This document shows positions 18,123 to 28,136 of a stretch of 64,000 bases of DNA, piece by piece. Both the position numbers and the translations under genes were made by a program. Source of the DNA: RGIG6165 sp045538835. GTDB taxonomy: Bacteria > Bacillota > Clostridia > Oscillospirales > Feifaniaceae. A model generated the notes under the pieces. That model made no database searches. It was not told where the DNA came from and worked only from the letters and a program-made list of their open reading frames with translations. The stretch's first letter is position 1; every line of letters begins with the position of its first letter. The stretch spans positions 248,001 to 312,000 of the forward strand of contig JAZQEF010000018.1 in NCBI GenBank assembly GCA_045538835.1, given 5' to 3'.

Positions 18123-18311
18123 ATGGAAAACAATATTGAACGTTGGTATTCAATGAAGGAAATCACAGAATATCTCGGTGTAAGCCGTGATACTGTCCTC
18201 ATCTGGATCGATAAAAGAGAAATGCCCGCGACAAAAATCGGCAGGCTTTGGAAGTTCAAGATAAGCGAAGTTGACGCCTGGATGAAATCCGGCGTAGCAG
18301 CTGAAAAATAG
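18123..18311 (+). CDS. Excisionase-type helix-turn-helix protein, possible controller of the restriction operon
   Basis: This 62-residue protein is one MerR/excisionase-like winged helix: WYSMKEITEYLGVSRDTVLIWIDK, then KIGRLWKFKISEVDAWM. I chose ATG 18123 because CGGAGG lies just before it; an in-frame ATG 66 bases upstream has no ribosome site. hsdM starts 18 bases after its stop. Such small HTH genes often head type I restriction operons. It is also the first gene inside attL, so a role as recombination directionality factor is an alternative. Confidence 0.8.
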   Translation: MENNIERWYSMKEITEYLGVSRDTVLIWIDKREMPATKIGRLWKFKISEVDAWMKSGVAAEK

Positions 18312-18329
18312 TGTAAGGAAGATTGTGTT

Positions 18330-20771
18330 ATGGCAATTAAGAAAAATGAATTATATAGTTCGTTGTGGGCTAGTTGTGATAAATTAAGAGGCGGAATGGA
18401 TGCATCTCAGTACAAGGATTATATACTGACTTTGTTGTTCGTTAAGTATGTTACCGATAAATTCAAGGGAGAAATGTATGCGGATATCGAAATTCCCGAA
18501 GGCGGTAGTTTCGATGATATGGTTGCATTAAAAGGCTCTAAAAATATCGGCGAAGAAATGGATAAAATTATTGCTAAACTTGCGGAGGAGAACAACCTTC
18601 GTGGGGTAATTGATAATGCCCATTTTAATGATGAAACAAAGCTTGGTAAAGGCGATGAAATGGTTGAAAAATTAACCGGTCTTATCTCTATCTTCCAGCG
18701 TCCTGAATTTGACTTTTCAAATAATAAAGCAAGCGGAGACGATATTCTCGGCGATGCTTATGAATACCTTATGCGTAATTTTGCAACTGAAAGCGGTAAA
18801 AGTAAAGGTCAATTCTATACTCCTGCCGAAGTTTCAAGAATCCTTGCTAAAGTTATCGGAATAGATAAAATTACATTCAGAAAAGAAGGTTATACAGTAT
18901 ATGATCCTGCCTGTGGATCTGGTTCACTTCTTATCAAAGCTGCAGACGAAGCTCCATTGGATGTATCTATTTACGGTCAAGAAAAAGAGGTTACAACTGC
19001 CGGTCTTGCAAAGATGAACCTTGTATTACATAACAAAGCCGATGGCGAAATTAAAGCTGCAAACACATTCTCTGCACCGAAGTATTTTGAAGATGAAGAA
19101 GAAACAGTATTAAAGCGCTTTGACTTTGCGGTAGCCAATCCTCCGTTTTCTCTCAAAAACTGGACTGATGGATTAAAACCTTACGGCAGATTTGAAGGTT
19201 ACGGTGATAATCCGCCTGAGAAAAACGGCGACTTTGCTTGGCTTATGCACATATTAAAATCACTTAAATCGACAGGTAAAGCTGCTGTCATTCTTCCACA
19301 TGGCGTTTTGTTCAGAGGTAATGCAGAGGCAACTATCCGTAAAACTATTATTGACAAGGGTTATATCAAAGGAATTATAGGTTTGCCTGCTAACCTTTTT
19401 TATGGCACGGGAATACCTGCTTGTATTATAATCATTGATAAATCTGATGCAGATGAGCGTAAAGGTATCTTTATGATTGATGCAAGCCATGACTTTATAA
19501 AAGACGGAAATAAAAACCGTCTGCGTGAGCGTGATATACATAAAATCGTTACTACCTTTAACGAACAGATTATCGATGATCCTAAATATGCAAGATTTGT
19601 TCCCAATGACGAGATTAAAGTTAAAAACGAATACAACTTAAATATTCCAAGATACATTGATAGTAGCAACGCAGAAGATTTGCAGGATATTGATGCACAT
19701 CTTCACGGTGGTATTCCTGCTTGTGATGTTGAGTCAATGCAGAATTATTGGGATATATTTAAAAACCTGAAAAGTAAGCTTTTCTCCGTTATGCGTGACG
19801 GATATTATCAGCTTAATGTAGATAATGACGATGTCCGCAATACCATTTATAACGATGATGAGTTTTCCAAGTATGCAGATAAAATTGATGCCGCTTTTGT
19901 GGCTTGGCAAGATGATGTTGATGAACAATTAAGAAATATATCTGATGATATTGATGTTAAAAAGTTTATCATTTGGCTTTCTGAAAAATTAATAGAAAAA
20001 TTTGAAGATATCGAACTTGTTGATAAGTTTGATGTCTATGAAGTATTGCTTTCATATTGGCAGGAAGTTATGGCTGACGATGTGTTCTTAGTTAAATATG
20101 ATGGTTATGAAGCAGGCAAAGAAACCGAAAACATCGTAGAAATAACTGAAAACAAAAAAGGTGAAAAGAAAGAAAAAGTCAAAGGCTGGGAAGGTAAACT
20201 TATTCCTAAAGCAATTATAGAAAAGGTTTACTTTGCAGAAGAACGCAGAAAGATAGATGATGCACAAGCGGTTGTGGATGAAACACAAAGTCAGCTTGAT
20301 GAATTTGTTGAAGAAAATACAGGTGATGACGGAGTTCTTCGTGAATATTTAAACGATAAAGATGCTATTGACACAAAAGCAGTTAATGCAAAACTGAAAG
20401 GACTTAAAAAGACTGCTCCTGATAGCGAAGAATATAAAATACTACTTACATATACTGAACTTTCTTCAAAAGTTAAAGAATATGCAAAAATAGTTAAAGA
20501 TTTGAATACAGCGCTTGACGAAGCAGAAAAAGCAAAATATACAGAACTTACTATTGATGAAGTAAAAGAACTTCTTGTAAATCATAAATGGTATTATACA
20601 ATCTTTGACGGAATTTCTGAGTTGTATTCTACTACATCTCATAATATGGCAAACAGAATTTCTGAGCTTGCCAACCGTTATGAGTCTACTTTGCCGAGCC
20701 TTGAAAAAGATGTAGAGAACTATGAAGCAAAGGTTAAATCTCATTTGGAAAGGATGGGATTTAGTTGGTGA
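18330..20771 (+). CDS. hsdM: Type I restriction-modification DNA methyltransferase subunit
   Basis: This 813-residue protein is the modification subunit that methylates adenine in the host recognition site. The HsdM N-terminal helical domain spans about 1-145. The methyltransferase core has YDPACGSGSLL near residue 190 (SAM binding) and VANPPFSLKNW near 270 (catalytic NPPF). Residues about 480-813 form a long, acidic, coiled-coil-rich C-terminal extension (for example AQAVVDETQSQLDEF), longer than classic ~530-residue HsdM. It overlaps hsdS by a few bases. Function as part of an M2S complex is expected. Confidence 0.95.
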   Translation: MAIKKNELYSSLWASCDKLRGGMDASQYKDYILTLLFVKYVTDKFKGEMYADIEIPEGGSFDDMVALKGSKNIGEEMDKIIAKLAEENNLRGVIDNAHFNDETKLGKGDEMVEKLTGLISIFQRPEFDFSNNKASGDDILGDAYEYLMRNFATESGKSKGQFYTPAEVSRILAKVIGIDKITFRKEGYTVYDPACGSGSLLIKAADEAPLDVSIYGQEKEVTTAGLAKMNLVLHNKADGEIKAANTFSAPKYFEDEEETVLKRFDFAVANPPFSLKNWTDGLKPYGRFEGYGDNPPEKNGDFAWLMHILKSLKSTGKAAVILPHGVLFRGNAEATIRKTIIDKGYIKGIIGLPANLFYGTGIPACIIIIDKSDADERKGIFMIDASHDFIKDGNKNRLRERDIHKIVTTFNEQIIDDPKYARFVPNDEIKVKNEYNLNIPRYIDSSNAEDLQDIDAHLHGGIPACDVESMQNYWDIFKNLKSKLFSVMRDGYYQLNVDNDDVRNTIYNDDEFSKYADKIDAAFVAWQDDVDEQLRNISDDIDVKKFIIWLSEKLIEKFEDIELVDKFDVYEVLLSYWQEVMADDVFLVKYDGYEAGKETENIVEITENKKGEKKEKVKGWEGKLIPKAIIEKVYFAEERRKIDDAQAVVDETQSQLDEFVEENTGDDGVLREYLNDKDAIDTKAVNAKLKGLKKTAPDSEEYKILLTYTELSSKVKEYAKIVKDLNTALDEAEKAKYTELTIDEVKELLVNHKWYYTIFDGISELYSTTSHNMANRISELANRYESTLPSLEKDVENYEAKVKSHLERMGFSW

Positions 20772-22651
20772 AAAAAGGTTATAAAGAAACTGAAATTGGT
20801 ATTATACCTGAAGATTGGGATATTGTATCTTTTAAAAAATGTTTTAACATACTTCCAAATAATACTTTACCAAGAGCTGAATTAAACGAAACATGTGGTA
20901 CAGTGAAAAATATTCATTATGGAGATATTCTTGTAAAATACAACAGTGTTTTGAATTGTTCTGTTGCAAATATTCCTTATATAAACACCCCAAATAAAAA
21001 TATGTCTTCGATGTATTTGATGAATGGGGATATTATCATAGCAGATACAGCAGAAGATGATACCGTAGGAAAGGCTACAGAAATATCGAACATTGCCGAA
21101 CACAGGATAGTATCGGGGTTGCATACTATTCCTTGCAGAGCATTCTCTTCTAATATGTTCTCAAACGGCTGGTTAGGGTATTTTATAAATTGTAGAATAT
21201 ATCACGATCAGCTTTTACCTTTTATCACAGGAACAAAAGTGTCGGCTATTTCAAAATCGGCTATTTCAGATACTTTGGTTGTTGTTCCATCTCTTAAAGA
21301 ACAGCAAAAAATTGTCGATGCTCTTTCTGATATGGACAACCTTATTTCTTCTCTTGAAAAATTGATAGAAAAGAAAAAAGCTATCAAGCAAGGCGCTATG
21401 CATGAACTCTTAACCGGCAAAAAACGCTTGCCAGGATTTAGTGGTGAATGGGCAAAAGAATATTTTGGAAAACTATGTACTATATGCAGAGGTGGTTCAC
21501 CAAGACCAATACAAAACTTCTTGACTAATGATGCAAATGGAATAAATTGGATAAAAATTGGCGATGTTGGAGCAAATGATAAATATATCAACTCAACTGC
21601 AGAAAAAATCAAAGAAAGCGGAGTTAGTATGTCCAGAAGGGTATATAAAGGCGATTTTATATTATCTAATTCCATGAGTTTTGGACGTCCGTATATACTC
21701 AATATTGATGGTTGTATCCACGATGGATGGTTGACTATACAAAATTATCAAGAAAATTTTAATATTAATTACTTATACTATTTACTCGGTTCGGAATTTG
21801 TAAAAGAGCAGTATATCCAAATGGCTGCAGGAAGCAGTGTTCAAAATCTTAATAAAGAAAAGGTTGCACGATTAGTTGTGCATATCCCATCTGTCGAAGA
21901 ACAAGGTGCCATTTCTTTGATTTTGTCAGATATGGATGCAGAAATAACTGCATTAGAGCAAAAACTTACCAAATGTCAAAAACTCAAGCAAGGCATGATG
22001 CAACAGCTTTTGACTGGGAAAATAAGATTAGTTTCAAACGATGATGAGGTTACAGATAAACCTTTGGTAGAAACCTTAAAAGTTTCTACCAAAGGACACA
22101 ACCATCAATTTGATGATGCTGTTGTTATTGCCGGAATTGTTGATAAATTCTATTCTGATAAATATCCTTTGGGCAGAAAGAAAGTGCAAAAACTTTTATA
22201 TTTGTTCAGACGTCACCAGGAAGCAGATACATCTGCGTTTAAGAAGAAAGCTGCAGGTCCATACGCTGATGAAGTTCGGTATAAAGGCGGAGAACCTATT
22301 GCAATTAGCAGTAAATATATTTCTGTTAAAAAAGGTGCAAAGGGTTCATCGTTCTCAAAAGGTGAAAAAATTGCCGATGCATTAAATTATTTAGAGAATT
22401 GGAATCTTAATGACGACCTAAAATGGCTTTGTGAACAGTTCAAGTACATAAAAACTGATAGACTTGAGCTGCTTGCTACTATTGATATGGCAATATGTGA
22501 TTTAGAAGATGCCGGAATAACTGTAACAGTTGATAGCATCAAGGAACTTATAAAATCACATTCTGAATGGAAAGAAAAACTTTCCAAAAGCTATTTTAAA
22601 GATAATGATATAGCATGGGCAATTAAAGAATGCAGAAGATTATTTGGTTAG
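20768..22651 (+). CDS. hsdS: Type I restriction specificity subunit with C-terminal Panacea-like domain
   Basis: This ~627-residue protein sets the DNA sequence recognised by the HsdMSR complex. Two target-recognition domains (about 1-185 and 235-395) alternate with two conserved helical spacers: KEQQKIVDALSDMDNLI ending ELLTGKKRLPG, and VEEQGAISLILSDMDAEI ending QLLTGKIRL. Beyond about residue 440 is an additional ~190-residue domain with GRKKVQKLLYLFRRH and AAGPYADEVRYKGG, which resembles from memory the Panacea/DUF4065-type domain seen in some HsdS tails and antitoxins. GTG 20768 overlaps the hsdM TGA as GTGA; TTG 20765 is equally possible. Confidence 0.9.
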   Translation: MKKGYKETEIGIIPEDWDIVSFKKCFNILPNNTLPRAELNETCGTVKNIHYGDILVKYNSVLNCSVANIPYINTPNKNMSSMYLMNGDIIIADTAEDDTVGKATEISNIAEHRIVSGLHTIPCRAFSSNMFSNGWLGYFINCRIYHDQLLPFITGTKVSAISKSAISDTLVVVPSLKEQQKIVDALSDMDNLISSLEKLIEKKKAIKQGAMHELLTGKKRLPGFSGEWAKEYFGKLCTICRGGSPRPIQNFLTNDANGINWIKIGDVGANDKYINSTAEKIKESGVSMSRRVYKGDFILSNSMSFGRPYILNIDGCIHDGWLTIQNYQENFNINYLYYLLGSEFVKEQYIQMAAGSSVQNLNKEKVARLVVHIPSVEEQGAISLILSDMDAEITALEQKLTKCQKLKQGMMQQLLTGKIRLVSNDDEVTDKPLVETLKVSTKGHNHQFDDAVVIAGIVDKFYSDKYPLGRKKVQKLLYLFRRHQEADTSAFKKKAAGPYADEVRYKGGEPIAISSKYISVKKGAKGSSFSKGEKIADALNYLENWNLNDDLKWLCEQFKYIKTDRLELLATIDMAICDLEDAGITVTVDSIKELIKSHSEWKEKLSKSYFKDNDIAWAIKECRRLFG

Positions 22652-22662
22652 AAGGTGAATTT

Positions 22663-23556
22663 ATGGCTAAAAGTCAGATTATAAAAGATATTGCCAACGG
22701 AACAATAAACTTAGAAACAGTTCTAACAAGAGCCTTGGTTATTGCAAGCGATATCGAAAATGAAAAATTTAAGGAATGGATAGAAAAAGAAATCAGTGGC
22801 TATTCTCCCGAGGACGATATTCCGGAATATCGTATATCTAAGGATGAATTCTTTAAATATACAGGTAGAAATGGTGGATATATGTGTACGGACATGCCAT
22901 TGCCTCTCCCGAAAATACTCTGCAATTTGAACTTGGACCCCGAGTATTTTTATGTCAATATTTATGATGGGATAAACGGAATAGAAAAATTTCTTGGTAA
23001 TCCAGATGGCAAAGAACAAATTCGTGACTTAACATTTCTTGCCGGCGAAGTGTACAAGGTTAATGGATTACAATGCGCCTCAATTAAACAAGTAATACCG
23101 CTTAATGCTTTTGAAAATGTGATCAACAAGGTTAAAAGCAAACTTTTACAGAGCTTAATTTATTTAGATAAAATGTATGGCTCATTAGACGATTTGGACG
23201 TCGATACATCTTCAAAAACACCTGAAGAAATTAACCAAATTAATATGACGGTTGTAAACTATATTTATAAAGATATAAAAATAACCGTCGCAGATTCTGT
23301 TAATTTTCAAAAAGGCAGTGTTTCCGTTAAAGAAGGAGATATCAAAATGGAAGATAATAGTGTAAAAATTGGAGATAACAATGTTGTAGAGTCGAGCGTT
23401 GTTAGTGCAAAAAACGGCGGAGAAATAGAGCAAAAAATTAGTGATGCAGGTTCAAAAGACAAATGGTATTCAAAAATTGCTTGGAACGTTATCGCACCTA
23501 TCATAGTTGGAGTGGCTGTTGTTACCATTTGTGTTTGGTTAGGAATACAAAGTTAA
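22663..23556 (+). CDS. AbiTii-domain protein with C-terminal membrane anchor
   Basis: This 297-residue protein starts at ATG 22663, which has AGGTG upstream; an ATG 33 bases earlier would lie within hsdS. The N-terminal ~60 residues (KSQIIKDIANGTINLETVLTRALVIA, then EKFKEWIEKEISGY and DDIPEYR) match the AbiTii domain of abortive-infection and related phage-defence proteins. A linker of polar, repeat-like sequence (about 210-260, EDNSVKIGDNNVVESS) leads to a C-terminal membrane helix (about 275-295). It sits between hsdS and hsdR, so it is probably an accessory effector of the restriction operon. The biochemical activity of AbiTii is not established as far as I know. Confidence 0.78.
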   Translation: MAKSQIIKDIANGTINLETVLTRALVIASDIENEKFKEWIEKEISGYSPEDDIPEYRISKDEFFKYTGRNGGYMCTDMPLPLPKILCNLNLDPEYFYVNIYDGINGIEKFLGNPDGKEQIRDLTFLAGEVYKVNGLQCASIKQVIPLNAFENVINKVKSKLLQSLIYLDKMYGSLDDLDVDTSSKTPEEINQINMTVVNYIYKDIKITVADSVNFQKGSVSVKEGDIKMEDNSVKIGDNNVVESSVVSAKNGGEIEQKISDAGSKDKWYSKIAWNVIAPIIVGVAVVTICVWLGIQS

Positions 23557-23567
23557 AGGATGAATTA

Positions 23568-24305
23568 GTGTTGAAGGATAAAAAATATTTAGTATATAAA
23601 GTTTTAAGTTTAATTTTGGGTATTGTTGCACTAATTACTTTTATCATAATGTGCAAGTACTATCAAAATACAAAAATCACACTGATTACATCCGCAATTA
23701 TTAGTGTTTTTGGCGGTGGTTTTGCATCGGTTTTAGTTGCCTGGCTAATTGAAAAATCGGCAAAAAACAAGGAAGAAAAAGAGAAAGAAATTATACGCCG
23801 AAACATTATGTCACCTGCATATAAAACGATTAAAGTTGCGTTTTTGAATTTTTCTCGACTAAGTAGAATTTTGAACCAAGATATTGATGAGAAATTTAAG
23901 ACAAATGCGGTATCTTGGATGCAAATTCTTTCGAAGGAAGTCACGTTACTTGAAACGATTGATTGCAAAGACAATGTTTTCATATCTTTGCTTGCGGTTT
24001 GTAACAATCTAAACAATCGAATTGATGAAGTGCGTCGTAACAGAATTCAACTTATGCTTTATGAAATGATTACAAATGAAGAGTATTATATACTGTGCGA
24101 ATTACAGTTTTTATTTAATAGACTTTCAGACGTAATAAATCAAAATGATAAAGAACGTTTTCTGTATGAATTTGAAGATCTATGTGAATTTGTTGAATTA
24201 AACATAGATAAAGTAATTAATATTAACAAGTATAGTTGTAGAGATTTTTCTGATTTTATAAAAAATGATAATTACAATTATATTGTAGGCAAGGAGGTTA
24301 AATGA
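23568..24305 (+). CDS. Two-TM membrane protein of unknown function in the restriction operon
   Basis: I do not recognise the family. The ~245-residue protein has two N-terminal membrane helices (about 7-27 and 33-58), a charged stretch EKSAKNKEEKEKEIIRR, and then a helical cytoplasmic domain without known motifs. The start is GTG 23568 or TTG 23571, placed by AAAGGA upstream; earlier codons overlap the AbiTii gene. It overlaps hsdR by 4 bases. Its position after another membrane-anchored protein suggests the two act together at the membrane, perhaps as a defence effector pair, which is inference. Confidence 0.65.
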   Translation: MLKDKKYLVYKVLSLILGIVALITFIIMCKYYQNTKITLITSAIISVFGGGFASVLVAWLIEKSAKNKEEKEKEIIRRNIMSPAYKTIKVAFLNFSRLSRILNQDIDEKFKTNAVSWMQILSKEVTLLETIDCKDNVFISLLAVCNNLNNRIDEVRRNRIQLMLYEMITNEEYYILCELQFLFNRLSDVINQNDKERFLYEFEDLCEFVELNIDKVININKYSCRDFSDFIKNDNYNYIVGKEVK

Positions 24306-27300
24306 TGTCTAATATTGGTGATAGTGAAAGAAAAACTCAAAACAGAGTTATAGATTTCTTTGAAAACACATTGCACTATACATATATCGGTAATTTATCC
24401 GCGCAAGAAAATTCAAATATTATTGAGGATAAATTGTCTGAATATTTAAAAGACCGTGAGTATTCCGAACGGCTTATTAGTGGTGCTATTGATGAATTAA
24501 AGAAAGCTTCCTTGAATTTGCAGCAAGGCTTATATTCCGCAAACAAAGAAGTATATTCCCTTCTTAAATACGGGGCAAAAGTTAAAGAAGATGCGGACAA
24601 GCCTGCGAAAACTGTATATTTTATAGATTTTGAAGACATAGGCAACAATGATTTTTATATTGCAGAAGAAGTTACTGTTGTCGGCAATAATACAAAGCGA
24701 CCTGATTTAGTTATTTATGTTAATGGTATTGCTTTGGCGGTTATTGAACTTAAAAACAGCAGGGTGTCTGTTGCCAATGGTATCAGACAAAATATAGCCA
24801 ATCAGAAAACTCACTTTATTGAACAGTTTTTTACTACTATGCAATTTTGTGTTGCCGGAAATGAAAGCGAAGGTATGCGTTATGGCACTCTTCTCACTCC
24901 TGAAAAGTATTATCTTGAATGGAAAGAAGACGGATTTAAAGAATTTACTGACGAGTGTGATGAAACCGACCTACTGATTGCAGAAAAATGTAAAGATATT
25001 GAGGGAAAACTTTTTAAAGAACTTTTCTGTTTGTTTTATAAAAAGCGTTTTCTTGATTTGATACATAACTTTATTATCTTTGATAAAGGCATCAAAAAAG
25101 TTTGCAGATACAATCAGTATTATGCAATTAAGAGAGCACAAAAAAGATTAACTGATAAAAATCGTGGCGGTATTATTTGGCATACTCAAGGAAGCGGAAA
25201 GTCGCTTTCTATGGTATGGCTTTCAAAATGGATTCTCGCCAACAACCCGAACGCAAGGGTACTTGTTATAACTGACCGTGAAGAGCTTGACGAACAGATA
25301 GAAAAAACATATATCGGTGTAGATGTTAAGGTTGCTCGTACAAAAAGTGGAAAAGACCTTATTGAAAAGCTTAATTCATTTGAGGACAGACTTATCTGCT
25401 CGCTTATTCATAAGTTTGGCAGACGAGGCGGAGAAATCAAGGATGTTGACTATGATAAATATGTTGAAGATTTATATACTTCACTTCCAAAAGATTTCTC
25501 TGTTAAAGGTGACGTTATTGTTTTTGTAGATGAGTGCCACAGAACGCAGTCAGGCAAGCTCCATGAAGCTATGAAAACAATTTTACCGAACAGTATATTT
25601 ATCGGTTTTACAGGAACACCTCTTTTGAAAAATGATAAAAAGACAAGCCTTGAAATTTTTGGCGGATATATTCATACATACAAATTTGATGAAGCTGTTC
25701 GTGATGGTGTTGTTCTTGATTTGAGATATGAAGCAAGAGATATACCGCAAGATATTACTTCACAAGAGAAAATTGACGCTTGGTTTGAGGTGAAAACAAC
25801 AGGACTTACCCCTCGTGCAAAAGCAAAGCTTAAATCCAAGTGGGCAAATATGCAAAAGGTGTTTACTTCAAAATCAAGACTTGAAAAAATTGCAAGTGAT
25901 ATCATTTTTGATTTTAGCACAAAGGCGCGACTTATGAATGGTAACGGAAATGCAATTTTGGTCGCAGGTTCCGTTTATTCAGCTTGTCAATATTACAATG
26001 TATTTCAGAATAAAGGCTTCAAAAAATGTGCCATTATTTCATCTTATGCACCACAAACGGGGGATTTAAGAACTGAAGCAGTGAGCGATGAAGAAGATAC
26101 AGAAGTTTTCACAAAATATGAAACTTACAACAAAATGCTCGGCGACCAGACTGTAGAAGATTTTGAAGCAGAAGCAAAACGCAAATTCATCAATGAGCCT
26201 TACAATATGAAGCTTTTAATTGTTGTTGATAAGCTTCTTACAGGCTTTGATGCACCGCCTTGCACTTACCTTTACATTGACAAGGCTATGCATGACCACG
26301 GATTATTCCAGGCAATATGCAGAGTTAACCGCCTTGATGGTGATAGCAAGGAATTTGGTTACATTGTTGATTATAAAGAGCTTTTTGGTGATTTAGCCGA
26401 TGCAATGAACAAATATACTGCAGGTGCATTTGAAGATTACGACGCTGAAGATGTTGAAGGTTTATTGAAAGACAGAAGCGAAGAAGCTAAAAAGCACTTC
26501 CTTGCAATTTTAGAGGAACTTGAAGAACTTTGTGAAAGCGTTGAAGAACCTAAAGAAGAAATTAACTATATCAGATATTTCTGCGGTGAAAACGGTGTTG
26601 ATTTAGGAAATGACGAAGCGTTTGCTAGAAGCCGTGAAAAGTTATATCGTTTGGTTAATAAGCTTGTTCGTGCATTTGCAGAATTTAAGCCATTGCAATC
26701 TGATATGGGTTATTCCTCTGCAGAACAGCAAAAGTTTGAAACCAGAGTAACTTTCTTCATTGAATTAAGTGAAACCATCGGTCAGGCAAGTGGAGATTTC
26801 ATTGACTTAAAACAATATGAACCGGGTATGCGCTATCTTATTGATAACTACATTATTGCTTTTGATTCCGAGAAAATTGGCATTTTGGATGACTTCACTT
26901 TGCTTGATTTCATCCTGAAAAATGAAGAAAAATTAAAGGATGGAACCGACGGAGAAAAAGACAGCGCTGCAGAAGCTATCGAAAATAATATCCGTCGACA
27001 AGTTGTAGAAAAGGTTGTAATCAACCCTGCGTATTATTCAAAAATGTCGCAAATATTAGAACAATTGATTCTTGAAAGAAAAAAGAAGGTTATTTCATAT
27101 AAAGAATTGATTGAACGATATGTTGAACTTGCTAAAAATGTGTCGGAGCCACAGAACAATGATAAATACCCTGAAAATGTGCGGTCGAGTGCTGCGACGA
27201 GAGCCTTCTACGACAACTGTGGTGAAGATGAGGAATTGGCAATCGAGCTTCACAATGCAGTTCTTACCTCAAAATTAGAAGGGTTCAGAAATAATCCTGT

Positions 27301-27400
27301 TAAGGAAAAGAAAATTAAAAAGGCCATATTTAAGATTTTAAATAATCCTGAAGAAGTTGAAAGAATATATAAGTTGATTGTAGAACAAGAGGAATATTAA
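24302..27400 (+). CDS. hsdR: Type I restriction enzyme endonuclease subunit
   Basis: This 1032-residue protein is the motor and nuclease subunit that translocates and cuts unmodified DNA. The N-terminal PD-(D/E)xK nuclease has RPDLVIYVNGIALAVIELKN (about 132-152) with the D and ExK residues. The SF2 motor has HTQGSGKSLSM (Walker A, about 293) and VDECHRTQSG (motif II, about 410), and motif VI near CRVNRLDGD. Length is typical. ATG 24302 overlaps the upstream TGA; ATG 24305 has slightly better spacing to AAGGAGG. The frame is intact, so restriction should be functional. Confidence 0.96.
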   Translation: MMSNIGDSERKTQNRVIDFFENTLHYTYIGNLSAQENSNIIEDKLSEYLKDREYSERLISGAIDELKKASLNLQQGLYSANKEVYSLLKYGAKVKEDADKPAKTVYFIDFEDIGNNDFYIAEEVTVVGNNTKRPDLVIYVNGIALAVIELKNSRVSVANGIRQNIANQKTHFIEQFFTTMQFCVAGNESEGMRYGTLLTPEKYYLEWKEDGFKEFTDECDETDLLIAEKCKDIEGKLFKELFCLFYKKRFLDLIHNFIIFDKGIKKVCRYNQYYAIKRAQKRLTDKNRGGIIWHTQGSGKSLSMVWLSKWILANNPNARVLVITDREELDEQIEKTYIGVDVKVARTKSGKDLIEKLNSFEDRLICSLIHKFGRRGGEIKDVDYDKYVEDLYTSLPKDFSVKGDVIVFVDECHRTQSGKLHEAMKTILPNSIFIGFTGTPLLKNDKKTSLEIFGGYIHTYKFDEAVRDGVVLDLRYEARDIPQDITSQEKIDAWFEVKTTGLTPRAKAKLKSKWANMQKVFTSKSRLEKIASDIIFDFSTKARLMNGNGNAILVAGSVYSACQYYNVFQNKGFKKCAIISSYAPQTGDLRTEAVSDEEDTEVFTKYETYNKMLGDQTVEDFEAEAKRKFINEPYNMKLLIVVDKLLTGFDAPPCTYLYIDKAMHDHGLFQAICRVNRLDGDSKEFGYIVDYKELFGDLADAMNKYTAGAFEDYDAEDVEGLLKDRSEEAKKHFLAILEELEELCESVEEPKEEINYIRYFCGENGVDLGNDEAFARSREKLYRLVNKLVRAFAEFKPLQSDMGYSSAEQQKFETRVTFFIELSETIGQASGDFIDLKQYEPGMRYLIDNYIIAFDSEKIGILDDFTLLDFILKNEEKLKDGTDGEKDSAAEAIENNIRRQVVEKVVINPAYYSKMSQILEQLILERKKKVISYKELIERYVELAKNVSEPQNNDKYPENVRSSAATRAFYDNCGEDEELAIELHNAVLTSKLEGFRNNPVKEKKIKKAIFKILNNPEEVERIYKLIVEQEEY

Positions 27401-28098
27401 TGCATACAGAAATAAATGGAATTTCCGTAGAAATTATAAAAAAAAATATTAAGAATATGCATTTATATGTGCAACCACCCGATGGTAAGATTCAGGTATC
27501 TGCGCCGAAGCATTTATCTGACGAAAGCATTCTTATGTTTGTTCGAACGAAGATTGGTTGGATAAAAAAACAACAAGAGAAGTTTAAGAACCAACCTCGT
27601 CAGACAGAACGTCAGTATGTTTCTGGGGAATCTTTCTATGTTTTGGGTAAGCAATACTATTTGCAGGTGGAATATAGCTACAAGGGTAATTCTCTTGTTT
27701 TATCAGGCGATAAAGCTATTCTAACTGTAAGAAAAGAAAGCACACCAAAACAACGTGAATCTTTTGTTCGTGAATGGTACCGAGAAATACTGAAAGTTGA
27801 AATCGAAAAGTATTTGCCGAAATGGGAGAAGAAAACCGGATTGTATTGTGATAGTTGGCAGACAAAGTATATGACTACCCGTTGGGGAACTTGCAACACA
27901 AACACTAAAAAGATATGGCTTAATCTTCAGTTGGCAAAGAAACCCGTAGAATGTATTGAATATATTATTCTTCACGAACTTGCTCATCTAAAAGCGAAGA
28001 ATCACGGAAGCGATTTTGTTGCAATTTTGGATAGCTATATGCCATATTGGCGAGAAATAAAAAAGAAACTTAATGAGCAGATACTTGATTATATGTAA
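27400..28098 (+). CDS. YgjP-like (DUF45) M48-type metallopeptidase
   Basis: This 232-residue protein has the zinc motif YIILHELAHLKAKNH (HELAH with a second His 4 residues on) near residue 190 and the conserved TRWGTCNTNTKKIWLN before it, both typical of YgjP/DUF45 proteins related to SprT and WLM peptidases. These genes very often follow hsdR in type I restriction operons. It shares one base with the hsdR stop. A role in removing or processing restriction subunits, or in an accessory defence step, is possible but unproven. Confidence 0.88.
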   Translation: MHTEINGISVEIIKKNIKNMHLYVQPPDGKIQVSAPKHLSDESILMFVRTKIGWIKKQQEKFKNQPRQTERQYVSGESFYVLGKQYYLQVEYSYKGNSLVLSGDKAILTVRKESTPKQRESFVREWYREILKVEIEKYLPKWEKKTGLYCDSWQTKYMTTRWGTCNTNTKKIWLNLQLAKKPVECIEYIILHELAHLKAKNHGSDFVAILDSYMPYWREIKKKLNEQILDYM

Positions 28099-28136
28099 GT
28101 TATTTCAAAAGATGAATAAAACGATGGGAGGCACCT

